Made by a program: the position numbers and the translations under genes. Shown piece by piece: positions 35,922 through 44,448 of a stretch of DNA of 64,000 bases (the first letter of the stretch is position 1; each line of letters opens with the position of its first letter). The DNA is from Candidatus Microthrix subdominans (GTDB lineage Bacteria > Actinomycetota > Acidimicrobiia > Acidimicrobiales > Microtrichaceae), in contig JADJZA010000007.1 in the NCBI GenBank assembly GCA_016719385.1, positions 558,001 through 622,000 on the forward strand, in the 5' to 3' direction. Under the pieces are notes generated by a model. That model made no database searches. It had not been told where the DNA came from and saw nothing but the letters and a program-made list of their open reading frames with translations.

Positions 35922-36428
35922 TCAGCCGGTGAAGGCGGCGGTGACCTCGTCCAGCTGGTCCTTGCGGGCGGCGATAGCGACCCGATCGCCGGCAGCCAGC
36001 GGACGATCGCCGTCGTACTCGACGACCTCGGGCGTCTGATCGCGGATCACCCCGAGCAGGACGGCCCCGGGCTGCCACGGCACGAGCAGTTCGGACGGGC
36101 GGTGGCCGACGCTGGGAGCGCCTTCGAGCACGCGCACCGTGTCGACGATCACCGTGTCGCCTGCGACCTTGGGGTCCTCGGACACGTCGATGGCAAAGCG
36201 GGCACCCAGCAGCAGTGCGCCGACCATGACCGACTGCTCCACGGTCAGCTCGGTGGTGTCGACCTCATCTGGGTCATGGCCGGGCTCGCTGATGCCGATC
36301 GACCGCTGGCCGTCGAGGTGAGCGACAACGACAAACTGTCGTCCTGGCGAGAGTTCGATCTCGAAGCGTTGCCCCACGCCGGGCAGTGCCTGCTCGCGGA
36401 CGTTGATGTCCATGCTTGGGCTGCTCAT
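35922..36428 (-). CDS. TrkA-C domain protein, cation:proton antiporter regulatory subunit (KhtT-like)
   Basis: A 168-residue protein. The N-terminal MDINVREQALPGVGQRFEIE and FVVVAHLDGQRSIGI match KhtT/AmhM-type subunits. The C-terminal TrkA_C (RCK_C) part is LVPWQPGAVLLGVIRD through LAAGDRVAIAARKDQLDEV. KhtT proteins gate a CPA2 K+/H+ antiporter in response to pH or a nucleotide. No antiporter lies directly beside it, but one of the right family is on the same strand at 44449-45942, beyond the accessory island. ATG at 36428 or 36413 could be the start. Confidence 0.78.
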   Translation of the reverse strand: MSSPSMDINVREQALPGVGQRFEIELSPGRQFVVVAHLDGQRSIGISEPGHDPDEVDTTELTVEQSVMVGALLLGARFAIDVSEDPKVAGDTVIVDTVRVLEGAPSVGHRPSELLVPWQPGAVLLGVIRDQTPEVVEYDGDRPLAAGDRVAIAARKDQLDEVTAAFTG

Positions 36429-36562
36429 TGGGCGACCCGAGCCTCGATACTCGGCAGTATGCAGTGCTCATCCCGTCGCATGGTTCGACCATAGCCCTGG
36501 CGTTTCGTAGCGGCCATCGCGGTCATGACGACCCGCAGAGGGTCGGGCGGTGGTCGAAGCGT

Positions 36563-37523
36563 CTACAGCCCGATGGAGTTGAGCGGTGAGTCGTTCCAGC
36601 CGTCGACGTCTGCGAAGTAGCCGAGTACGGAGCGGGAGCCGTCTTGCCATCGGCCGTGGCGGCAGACGGCGAGGAGGTCGGCGCCTGAGCAGCGGGGTTC
36701 GGTGGCGAACCCGCGGCGGAGTGAGTGTCCGGACACGGTGTTGGGGTCGATGCCGGCGTTGTCGGCGTGGCGTTTGAGGATGTGTCCGACTGCTTCGCCG
36801 GTGAGCCGCTTTCCGGGGTTGCCGTGCCGGTCGATCGTTCGGAACAGCGGCCAGTCAGGTTTGGGGGTGTCGTCGTGTTCGAGTGCCTCATCGTGGGGGA
36901 GCGTGACTCCGATGAGGGTGTGACTGGGCAGGTTTGTGTGTGGGCTCCGTGGGGGAGCGCAACGGCGGCTCATTCTGCGTTCTGGTCGGTTTTGGATCGT
37001 CGGAGTTACAGCTCGGCGCCGAGGTCGCTGACGGTGATGTCGGAGGTGTTGAGGGCGACGAGCTCGGAGCGGCGCAGCGCTCCGGCCCAGCCGACGAGGA
37101 TCAGTGCCCGGTCGCGGGTGGCGGCGGGGCCGGTGCAGTGTCGAAGCATGGCTCGAAGGTCGGCAACGGTGAGCGCTTGGGCTTTGCGGGTTCGTTCACC
37201 TGCGTCGGCGCGGTCGGTGGCGGCGGTGCGGATGACCGCTCGGGCCAGTTCAGTCGATGGCGGGTCGGTTTCCGCGACGGCGTGGGCGTTGCGGATAGCG
37301 GCGACGGCTCGTGCATGGTTGACGGGGCCCGGCCGGCGTCGGCCAGATGGTTGCAGTAGCCGGCAAGTGTTTCGGCGGTTGCGGGTAGGGGAGTGCGGCC
37401 GTGTTCGGCGCACCAGGTAGAGAACCTGGCCCAGTCCCCTGAGTAGGCGCGGCGGGTTTCGGTCGGAACGGACCGCTCGAGGCGGGCCAGCGTCGACGCG
37501 CTCATTGCCCGATCGGGGCTCAT
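36563..37523 (-). pseudogene. Tyrosine recombinase (phage-type integrase), broken
   Basis: Three frame segments read leftward form one integrase. From ATG 37523: SVPTETRRAYSGDWARFSTW (SAM-like core-binding domain), to about 37330. The next segment gives VADLRAMLRHC, then VGWAGALRRSELVALNTSDI, with catalytic Arg, ending in a stop near 37006 (AEL-stop, followed by in-phase LRRSKTDQNAE). The last carries LFRTIDRHGNP, then SGHSLRRGFAT (HxxR) and VLGYFADVDGWNDSPLNS. At least two frameshifts plus in-frame stops are needed, so it is not functional as written. It probably once mobilised the adjacent island. It is oriented with its start next to repeat A. Confidence 0.8.
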
Positions 37524-37560
37524 CACAACGGTCGGTGTGGTGACGGTCGGCGCTGGGTTC

Positions 37561-37591
37561 TGAGTCACGGTAAGAGTATTACCGGGACTCA
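37561..37591. repeat. Imperfect palindromic repeat, copy A
   Basis: The left arm TGAGTCACGGTAA and right arm TTACCGGGACTCA are separated by five bases (GAGTA), with one mismatch between the arms. It lies 38 bp upstream of the integrase start codon. Copies B (42152-42186) and C (43687-43718) share the arms and the preceding GGTTCT-type lead, with spacers of 9 and 6 bases. It may be a recombination site, an operator of the integrase gene, or a hairpin. Confidence 0.75.
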
Positions 37592-37734
37592 GTCGCCTAA
37601 CCTCTGATCCCGTGGAATGGGCGAGGCGCTCGTCCAGCATGTGCAGAGCCGACCTGAGCCCGCTCAGCACTCCAGCGAGCGAAGCCGTCCTAGCTCCTGA
37701 GTAGGTGCAGGGGTTTCGGCTGCGACGGACCGCC

Positions 37735-37741
37735 TAAGTCG
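37735..37741. repeat. Target site duplication, left (IS21-family insertion)
   Basis: TAAGTCG directly abuts the left end of the element at 37742. The same seven bases follow the right end at 40741-40747. IS21-family insertions create duplications of 4-8 bp, so this fits. Confidence 0.85.
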
Positions 37742-37911
37742 TGTCGTGCGCCAGCTCGAAGGGACCGGGGCTGCGCCAGTTGCATGGGACCACTTGTGAG
37801 GGGTCGTTGAGGTCGGCGGGGTGATGATGGCGGCCCCGGCGGCGGACGTCAAGGACTGAGTGTGGCGGGTGTGCTGCGATGGGCGGCTGGGGTGCCTGAT
37901 GGTCTCGCCGG

Positions 37912-38168
37912 GCCGGTCAGTTCCGGGTGAGCGGGAGGGTGGCTCAACCCAGACGGTTTGGGTGTTGGGGTCCCATCGGTGGTGCCGATAGCGGCGGTGC
38001 GCAGCTTGGCGGGTGATCCCAGAGCAGCACCGATGTCGGCCCAGGAGGCGCCCAGTGGATTGCCCGGGCGACGGTGGCGTCAACGGCGTGTTGGGCAGCG
38101 GTGAGTGCGGCGGAGGCGCCGGTGGTGGCGGTGAGCGCGCCGGTGCGGAGTCGTTCGGTCCGGTCCAT
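37912..38168 (-). pseudogene. Small HTH passenger gene in the IS21 element, frameshifted
   Basis: From ATG 38168 the frame gives MDRTERLRTGALTATTGASA and AQHAVDATVARAIHWA. Two one-base shifts then restore SWADIGAALGITRQAAHRRY, a helix-turn-helix of the kind carried behind istB in some actinobacterial IS21 elements, followed by RHHRWDPNTQTVWVEPP. The 3' end is not clear. A 36-bp perfect palindrome lies 24 bp upstream of its start and could be its operator. Confidence 0.5.
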
Positions 38169-38191
38169 CGACTGTCACCTTATGGTGGCGC

Positions 38192-38227
38192 GATGATGCC
38201 TGTCAGCATGTGCTGACAGGCATCATC
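38192..38227. repeat. Perfect 36-bp palindrome inside the IS21 element
   Basis: GATGATGCCTGTCAGCA, then TG, then the exact reverse complement of the first arm: 17-bp arms with a 2-bp centre. It sits between the istB stop (38251) and the start of the HTH passenger gene (38168). It could be an operator for the HTH protein or an end-of-transcript hairpin for istAB. No T-run follows on either strand. Confidence 0.8.
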
Positions 38228-38250
38228 GGTGACGGGACGGGTGCCGCCCG

Positions 38251-39027
38251 TTAGTCGGCAGGCGGTGGCGTGAGCCGGGGTTTCTGTCGGTCCCGGTAGC
38301 TTTCCCCGTCGATGACGAGTTCGACGCGGCGGACGCGAACCGGTCGATCGCTGATTGGGCGAGGAGCTGGTCGGCGAGGAGAGCCAACCATTCAGACGGG
38401 TCCCGGTTCGACGTGATGACCGTGGAGGCCCGCCGGTGTCGTTCGACGACCAGGTCGTGAAGTCGTTGGTCGCCGCAGCGTCCGACGCTGCCAGGGCGTA
38501 GTCGTCGATGATCAGCAGGTCGACCCGGAGGAGTTTGCGGAGCTCGACGTCGAGGGTGTTGTCGAGCCTCGCGATCCTCAGCCGTTTGAACAGCCGGTCG
38601 GACCGTTCGAAATGAACCGATTTCCCCCGCCGGATCGCGGTGTGCCCGAGGGCGACGGCGAGGAACGTTTGCCGACACCGACCGGTCCGATGATCAAAGC
38701 GTTCTGGCCGGCGTCAACGAACCGGAGACTGGCGAGTTCGTCGAGGATCGCCTGTTGTAGGTGACGTCGCGGTGGCGTCCCAATGCTCGAGACGCATCCG
38801 CTGATCGAGCCCGGCGGCTTTGGCTTTTCGGGCCGCCGAGGTGGTGTCACGGCGGGACACTTCGTCGGCCAACAACAACTGGAGGAACTCGGCATAAGAC
38901 ATCTTCGAGGACTTCGCCAACGCCAGCCGTTCAGGGAGCGTGTCAATCAGCTGACCGAGTTTCAGCCGGCGCAGTGTCGCGGTCAGCTCGGGGTGATCGA
39001 CGGGGTCAGGGTGCTGGAGTGGCTCAT
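38251..39027 (-). pseudogene. istB: IstB-type transposition helper ATPase, frameshifted
   Basis: The parts of an IstB AAA+ ATPase are present in order but in different frames: LRRLKLGQLIDTLPERLALA and KMSYAEFLQLLLADEVSRRD, then ILDELASLRFVDAGQNALII with Walker A GPVGVGK, the NDFHDLVVERHRR region, and ASTVITSNRDPSEWLALLAD (sensor I), ending in LTPPPAD and TAA at 38251. At least four frameshifts separate them. The ATG at 39027 overlaps the istA stop by 4 bp, the normal istAB coupling. As written no helper protein is made. Confidence 0.8.
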
Positions 39028-40576
39028 CGTGTCACCTCCCGTCCGGTGGCGAAGTGGGAGGCGTCGCGCGCGAACCGGCCAACGATCACGTTGTCCGGTG
39101 GCGGCGGCTCATCGTTGGCCTGCTCGGCCTCGAGAGCGCGTTCGATCATCCCAACGATCGTGGTCACCGACGTCGCGCCTGCGTCGACCGCTCGTTCACG
39201 CGGTGTTGACCCGGTCGTTGCCGTAGCGGTCACAGGTCCGAAACAGTTTGTAGACGTGGCGCATCCGGGTCCATGGCAACGGGCCGTCCAAGATCACATC
39301 GGTGAACGCCCCGATCGACTCGCCACGCCGGTAGCCTGACGGCGCTGCGATTCGATGTCACGCTTGCGTAGTCGGTGCGCTCAGATGGCAGGTCGGCGGG
39401 TCAGTCACCCTCGCCCCGGGTTTCTGGCGGGGATGGCATTTCACCAACTGTCCGGCGGCGAAAATCTTCACCAACACCTTGTCAGCCCGAACATCGACGG
39501 TGGTGCCGATCAGGTCGCCGGGAACCGAGTAGAGCGACTTGCCGACCGAGATGTGGTGGTCCCGGGCGACTTTCGCGGTCCGGTAGATCGGCAGGTCGTA
39601 ACGCTCCTCCGGTGCTGGGAGGAGTGCTGGTGCTTCGATGTCGGCGAACATCACCGCCGGCTGCGCCTGGGTGGTCCCGTGGGTGCGGAGCCCCGCCCGA
39701 GAGGCACACCAGCTCTGCTGCGGTCTGCGCTTCGGCCAAACAGCCGAAGTCTTCACCCGCCCAAAACGAGGTCTGCACGAACTGGACCGCCCGCTCCACA
39801 CGCCCTTTGTCCTGCGGTGCGCGCACCTCGCCGGGTCGATCAGGAACCCCGCGACTGGGCGTATTCGACGAACGCCACGTTCAACACAGGGTCGAGCGCG
39901 TCGGCTTTCGTCACCACCGTCGCCATGTTGTCGGGGACCAGCACCTTGAACACCCCGCCGAAGAACGTCCATGCTGCTTCGCACCCGTCGATCACCGTTG
40001 CCAGGTTCTGGTTGAACGACAACCACACAAACGTGTGACGCGACAGCCGGCGGTGAACACCAGCGCCCACACCCGCCTCTTTTGCCGGTCTCCTCGTCGA
40101 ACATGGCGCCCAACTCGCCGAAGTCGACCTGCAACTCGACCCCGGGCTCACCATCAACAACCGGGACCGTCGACCGGACCGGTGACCCGAACTCGGCGGC
40201 CAGGAACCGGTTCAACGTCCGCTCCGGGACGACCACCCCCTGCCGGGCCAACAGCTCGACCATCTTCTTCGCTGGCACCCTGCTGTCACGCCAGCCCTTC
40301 AGCTTGTCGCGATGCTCGGCGAGCGCCGCCCACGACTCGCCGTGACGATCCGGCCGGCGGCGCTAACTCGACCATCACCGCACCCACAAAATCGTCGGTC
40401 AAACGCTCCGGGCTGTCGGTGCGGACCAGCCCCAGGGCCTCCGCGATCCTCACGATCTTGGTGACCGTTTTCCGGTCACACCTCACCATGTCCGCGATCC
40501 GGCGGAACCCGATCACCGACAGCCACAACCTCAACACTTCGCGAACCTCGAACACAGGAACCTCCCGGTATGCCAT
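39024..40576 (-). pseudogene. istA: IstA-type DDE transposase, frameshifted
   Basis: The N-terminal HTH part is MAYREVPVFEVREVLRLWLS and MVRCDRKTVTKIVRIAEALG. A second frame gives MVELLARQGVVVPERTLNRF and GVELQVDFGELGAMFDEETG (the first catalytic Asp lies in VDFGE). Others give FNQNLATVIDGCEAAWTFFG and KVLVPDNMATVVTKADA (second Asp), and PQDKGRVERAVQFVQTSFW (catalytic Glu). The C-terminus has YRTAKVARDHHISVGKSLYS and ERALEAEQANDEPPPPDNVI. All DDE parts exist but at least five frame changes are needed. Confidence 0.82.
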
Positions 40577-40855
40577 TGACGCGCCGCCTTTCGGGTCGTG
40601 GACGCAACGACGGCAGTTCAGCGTCTACGACACCGACCCCGGGGGACCCTCACAAGTGGTCCCTTTCAGCTGGCGCAAGGGTGGTCCCTACCAGGTGGCG
40701 CAACCCCCAAAAACTGGTCCCTACCAGGTGGCGCACGACATAAGTCGGGTCAGCGTCGAAACTCTTCTGTAGGGGAGGGATTCTTCGGGTCATCCAGCCT
40801 CACCCCACCGGCTCAGTATGTTGATTTTAGGAACTGGCACCGTACATTCGTTTGA
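40577..40855. other. Non-coding: IS21 right end and lipoprotein gene upstream region
   Basis: From 40577 to 40740 this is the right terminal region of the IS21 element, with three copies of the GGGACC...TGCGCCA unit on the minus strand. From 40748 to 40855 is unique sequence, lower in G+C than the host, that must hold the promoter of the lipoprotein gene at 40856. No other gene or motif was seen. Confidence 0.7.
40741..40747. repeat. Target site duplication, right (IS21-family insertion)
   Basis: TAAGTCG immediately follows the right end of the element (40740) and matches the seven bases before its left end. Confidence 0.85.
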
Positions 40856-41995
40856 ATGAGATTGGCTTCGAATCGGTCAGGGCTGAAGGTGGGGGTACTT
40901 CTGCTTGTCGTGGCGTGCGCACTGCCGGTTGCATGCGGCGGTGGCGAGGGTGTTTCGACCCGAGCCGAGGAAGGTGCTCCGTTCTCCGAAGGTGCTCCTT
41001 TGGCGGTCGGCTTGGCAGGCGGGAATGGATGGGTGGCCAGCGTCGGGAAGAACCCGGCCCTTTGGCACACGGTTGAAGGCCGCGAGTTCACTCGAGCGAC
41101 GGAGCTGGGGGATTTGGTGGTGACGAGCATGCTGGGCTTCAACGACAACATCGTCGTGTCGGGGCTGCTCTGTGACCAGGGGAGAGAGGACATGCGGTGT
41201 CCGAATGGAGGGACGAGTGTTCTCCGCTCGTTCGATGCTGACGGGAACGAGACCTGGACCCTCAAACTCGGAGCAACGAAGTCCGACTCGATCGGTGGTG
41301 CACGACTCGCTGGTGTGGTCGGCGACCAAATGGTGGTCGAGACCGACGACTCGGTGGTTTGGATTGGTTCAGACGGGAAGATCGAGCAGACGCTTCCCAG
41401 CCCCAGCGCTCCAGTATGTGTGCTGAAAGGCGGACCGGTGGCGTTGAGAACGTCTGGTTCCGGTCAGGCTCCGGACCCTGGCACCCCTGTAACGGCGGTC
41501 GCCAACGGCAAGCCGAGCGAGGTCGAGTTCCAGCTGTTGCAGCCGAAAGCGGATCAATGGGTGGAGCTTCCCGGTGGTTCGACGAAGGTTTCGGGTACGG
41601 CCCCTTTTGGTAGTTGTAGCAACGGGTCCGCCGAGATTGAAGGAGATGTGGCCACGCACCTGCCGACCCTCCGCTGGGAGGATTCCGGTCAACGCTGGAA
41701 CCAACTCGAGGGTGGATCAACAGTCCCTGATGCTCCGAACGAGGTTGTGGCAACGGCGAGCGGAAGCGGGAACGGCTATGCGCTCGATACCGGGACGGGA
41801 GAGGTGCTGAGGCGCGCCACAAACAGGCTCGACATGGCCAAGACGGCAGTTCTGTTCGAGCAGGTACGCGACAAGCCACCTCACGAGGTGTCTCTCGTGG
41901 TTGCTGACGGTGGCGACGACGGTGAGGTCTTCGCGTGTGCGACAGCGGCTCAGACGTCTTGCCAGTTGGTGGCCTCTGGGGGAAGCGGCTCATGA
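40856..41995 (+). CDS. Secreted lipoprotein of unknown family (379 aa)
   Basis: I do not recognise the family. The N-terminus is a lipoprotein signal peptide: basic start, hydrophobic VGVLLLVVACALPVA, then Cys27 followed by three Gly. The mature part is a repeat-like beta-rich chain (VLRSFDADGNETWTLKLGAT, VWIGSDGKIEQTLPSPS, GNGYALDTGTGEVLRRAT), suggesting a beta-propeller on the cell surface. Base composition is less G+C-rich than the core genes. It lies between repeats A and B, and a second lipoprotein with a similar plan lies between B and C on the other strand. No function is assigned. Confidence 0.7.
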   Translation: MRLASNRSGLKVGVLLLVVACALPVACGGGEGVSTRAEEGAPFSEGAPLAVGLAGGNGWVASVGKNPALWHTVEGREFTRATELGDLVVTSMLGFNDNIVVSGLLCDQGREDMRCPNGGTSVLRSFDADGNETWTLKLGATKSDSIGGARLAGVVGDQMVVETDDSVVWIGSDGKIEQTLPSPSAPVCVLKGGPVALRTSGSGQAPDPGTPVTAVANGKPSEVEFQLLQPKADQWVELPGGSTKVSGTAPFGSCSNGSAEIEGDVATHLPTLRWEDSGQRWNQLEGGSTVPDAPNEVVATASGSGNGYALDTGTGEVLRRATNRLDMAKTAVLFEQVRDKPPHEVSLVVADGGDDGEVFACATAAQTSCQLVASGGSGS

Positions 41996-42151
41996 AGACT
42001 CGAATGCGGCATGGTCCAGCACTGCTCTTGGAGAGCTTCTCAACGATCGCCGAAGGCACCGCCGGGGGCCGTCACCGATCAGAGCGACGCCGCTGGGGCC
42101 GAACCTAGTTCCCTACAAGACGTGGCCGGCGCGACCTCATCCACCCGGTTC

Positions 42152-42186
42152 TGGGTCCCGGTAATGAACACCATTACCGGGAGTCA
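42152..42186. repeat. Imperfect palindromic repeat, copy B
   Basis: The left arm TGGGTCCCGGTAA and right arm TTACCGGGAGTCA have a 9-base spacer. The leading GGTTC and trailing GAAGCC extend the pairing with one bulged G. It lies in the 300-bp space between the convergent 3' ends of the two lipoprotein genes. Nothing else was seen in that space. Confidence 0.75.
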
Positions 42187-42295
42187 GAAGCCCCGCCGAT
42201 CAGTGGGATCTCACATACGTCGCGTGCGGTGACCCCTGGAACTCGCCGACCACCAAGCCCCTTGACGGCGACTTCTAGGTCGCTGGACCTATGAA

Positions 42296-43504
42296 TCAGC
42301 GCACCACATGGGCCGGCTCCGCCGTTGCACCCGTCTGCGATGCGTCCACGATGCGCTTGCCGACCGGGCACCCCACGGGTGGTGTCCGGAACTCGCTGGC
42401 GCGCTCGAGCTCGTTGCCGATCCCGGCCGGGCCGGCTTTGGTGATCGGACGGTAGTGAGCCGTCTGTCGATCGGGCGATGTCCCGGAGATGACGACGCCT
42501 GATTCGCCAGCGCACAGTGCAACCGACGACACCTGAGGGTCCTCCCAAAAGTTCGACTCCTCGACACCGGTCCCGGTGTCCAGGTCGAACGTCACCAGTA
42601 TGGCGGCCGGTTGGTTCATATTGGCCCAAACAGCAAACGACGGCGCACACGCCAACCTCACGTCTTCCACCCCGACCGCATCAGCGTTCAGGACGACCGT
42701 ACCTAACGTGGCCCACACTGCGTCTTCGCCAATCGGCGATCGGTGCAGGCTCACCGGTTTGGCAGCGATGCCGTTATCGCTGGATTGCGAGACGGCGTAC
42801 ATCGCGTCGTCTTGGCCGCAGACCGACGATGCGCCAACCCCTTCAGGGAGGTCTGTCGTCGTTGCGTCGCCGGTGTCGAGGTTGATGAAGGAGAGAACCG
42901 GACTGCCGTTGAGCGGCTCGGCGACGATGGCAAGCGTGTCGTCGGTCGCAGCGACGGGCGTCATCAGCATGGCTTCGTCCGACACCGATCGTTGAAGGTC
43001 GATCACCGTGTCGCCCCCAGGTGAGATCCGGATCAACCGTGGCGTGGGTTGCCCACACCCAAAGCCAGTGTCGCCGGTCCCTACGGGCACGGGGCAGCGA
43101 TTCTCAAGAAGGAAAGCCGTGTCGTTGGGAGCCGCAATCGCGAAAGCGGTGAACACGAAGCTGTCGCCGAGGCCGTCGATCCTGGTGCTACCGACCTCCT
43201 CACCCTCCGAATCGAACCGGCGATAAACGTCCACAACGTCGACAAATTTCGACGATTCCCCGACCCGCTCCTCGAAATACACGCCACCGCCGGACCAGAC
43301 CTCGTCTCCTACGACGAACGTGGACACCCCCTGCGCCACGGCGCCATCGGGCCGATCGGCTGTTGACCCAGGACCCGACGTCGGGGATCGTCCCTCGGCA
43401 TCTTGAGCCGGCCCCGTGCACCCGATCGTCGCTGCACAGACGGCGACGATCGACAGCACCCTACGCAGCCAAGCCATCCGGCCTCGTGCCCCCAACATCG
43501 CCAC
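42296..43504 (-). CDS. Secreted lipoprotein of unknown family (402 aa)
   Basis: No family recognised. It opens with a basic stretch and hydrophobic RVLSIVAVCAATIG ending at Cys29, a lipoprotein signal. The mature chain has alternating beta-type repeats (VVDVYRRFDSEGEEVGSTRI, LIRISPGGDTVIDLQRSV, LSFINLDTGDATTTDLPEG, LVTFDLDTGTGVEESNFW), again like a beta-propeller. The plan matches the lipoprotein at 40856 (signal, low-complexity linker, propeller-like domain), so the two may be distant paralogues. It lies between repeats B and C. The exact start could be 43504 or a downstream Met. Confidence 0.7.
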   Translation of the reverse strand: MAMLGARGRMAWLRRVLSIVAVCAATIGCTGPAQDAEGRSPTSGPGSTADRPDGAVAQGVSTFVVGDEVWSGGGVYFEERVGESSKFVDVVDVYRRFDSEGEEVGSTRIDGLGDSFVFTAFAIAAPNDTAFLLENRCPVPVGTGDTGFGCGQPTPRLIRISPGGDTVIDLQRSVSDEAMLMTPVAATDDTLAIVAEPLNGSPVLSFINLDTGDATTTDLPEGVGASSVCGQDDAMYAVSQSSDNGIAAKPVSLHRSPIGEDAVWATLGTVVLNADAVGVEDVRLACAPSFAVWANMNQPAAILVTFDLDTGTGVEESNFWEDPQVSSVALCAGESGVVISGTSPDRQTAHYRPITKAGPAGIGNELERASEFRTPPVGCPVGKRIVDASQTGATAEPAHVVR

Positions 43505-43686
43505 TCCTCTTCCAATCGCACCCTGAACGTGTCACCCCATCCCGCCACGTGTCAACGGTCCAGCGCTCAGCCGACAGCTCTCACGCCAGACCTCAACGGC
43601 GAAATCTCAAAAACGAGCGGAACTGGACAGCTCGTCAACGTTTGCGAGAGGGGCGCATGACACGGCGCTACCATCTGCCGGTTTTC

Positions 43687-43718
43687 TGAGTCACGGTAAG
43701 GAACGTTACCGGGAGTCA
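43687..43718. repeat. Imperfect palindromic repeat, copy C
   Basis: The left arm TGAGTCACGGTAA, identical to copy A, and right arm TTACCGGGAGTCA, identical to copy B, have a 6-base spacer. Flanking CGGTT and AACCG also pair. It lies about 180 bp upstream of the lipoprotein gene start at 43504 and about 95 bp before the RHH antitoxin gene. The rest of 43505-43812 shows no gene. Confidence 0.75.
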
Positions 43719-43812
43719 CGAACCGAATTTCAGGTCCAACGCTTTTCTCAGATGTCCGGCGGCTGCATCAAGGCGCTTCTGGTAGGTGGATGAAGGTCTG
43801 TAGTATGTGTTC

Positions 43813-44073
43813 ATGTCTGAAGTCATACAGGTGGCGTTTCAGGTGCCGATCGATGACCTCAGGCGGTTGGACGCAACCGTGCCGGACGAGTTTCCGTCGC
43901 GGGCGGCAGCCCTCCGGTCGATCCTGGATGCGTGGTTGACGGATCGCCGCTCGTTGGAGATAGATCGCCAACTGGAACGGGGTTACGCCGAGGTGCCAGA
44001 AGCGACAGCGACGACGGCCGCATTGTCCGACGCTGCGATCGAGGGACTCCGTGCAGCCGACCTCGACTGGTAG
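43813..44073 (+). CDS. Ribbon-helix-helix type antitoxin
   Basis: An 86-residue protein beginning MSEVIQVAFQVPIDDLRRLD, followed by FPSRAAALRSILDAWLTDRR. This is a short strand plus two helices as in RHH (MetJ/Arc) antitoxins of the MazE type in actinobacteria. The acidic, alanine-rich C-terminus ends at GLRAADLDW and would wrap the toxin. ATG at 43813 is preferred over a GTG six bases upstream. The partner MazF-like toxin follows within 10 bp. Confidence 0.78.
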   Translation: MSEVIQVAFQVPIDDLRRLDATVPDEFPSRAAALRSILDAWLTDRRSLEIDRQLERGYAEVPEATATTAALSDAAIEGLRAADLDW

Positions 44074-44082
44074 CCCACCTCG

Positions 44083-44380
44083 TTGAGGCGACATTTGGCT
44101 GGCCGACCTCGACAAGCTGCGACCGGTGGTCATCATGCATCGGGACTTTGCCGGTCGCCGCCTGAAGGCGGTGTTGGCTGCGCCCCTGACATCGACGATT
44201 CGGGACGTGCCGACCGCTGTGGCACTGGGCCGCGAGGATGGGCTGGATCGCCGATGCATTGCGTCGCTGGACAACCTCACGCTGGTGCCGGTCGATCGGC
44301 TGGCCCAGCCGATCGGGCGCCTGTCAACTGAGCGTATGGGGGAGCTCTGCGAAGCCTTGATGGTGGCGGTGGACTGCTGA
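44083..44380 (+). pseudogene. MazF-like toxin, start broken by one base
   Basis: From 44087 the frame encodes GDIWLADLDKLRPVVIMHRD, AVLAAPLTSTIRDVPTAVAL and CIASLDNLTLVPVDRLAQPI, ending ALMVAVDC. This is a complete MazF/PemK endoribonuclease (the conserved Arg and Thr of the PLT segment are present). A TGA at 44084 blocks an in-frame start. If the GG at 44087-44088 had one more G, TTG at 44083 would open MRGDIWLADL, the normal MazF start. The loss of one G is therefore the likely break, either real or an error. Otherwise translation could start only at GTG 44117, removing the first strand. Confidence 0.7.
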
Positions 44381-44448
44381 GCCAGAAACGGGTCTGAGCC
44401 CGGTGGGCTCGACCGATGGTCACATCGATCGCGCCATGCATGACCGGC

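Larger units (their letters stand above)
37742..40740. mobile_element. IS21-family insertion sequence (2,999 bp) with disrupted istA and istB
   Basis: The ends are inverted copies of TGTCGTGCGCCA. Inside each end the unit TGCGCCA followed after a few bases by GGGACC recurs: twice at the left (from 37748 and 37771) and three times on the complementary strand at the right (about 40660-40740). These are the multiple terminal transposase-binding sites typical of IS21. A 7-bp duplication TAAGTCG flanks it. Inside, read leftward, are istA, istB (4-bp overlap) and a small HTH passenger gene, all broken by several frameshifts. With the element removed, the flanks join into a sequence without a gene between repeat A and the lipoprotein gene at 40856. 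Confidence 0.88.

Noticed and set aside
36480..36492. Short palindrome ATGGT-TCG-ACCAT upstream of the KhtT-like gene
   Set aside because: Only five-base arms, expected by chance in this much sequence. Not listed as an operator.
37591..37605. GCCTAAC after repeat A, resembling an integron R' box (RYYYAAC)
   Set aside because: No matching GTTRRRY box at the other side, and copies B and C lack it. The repeat is not an attC site of the IntI type.
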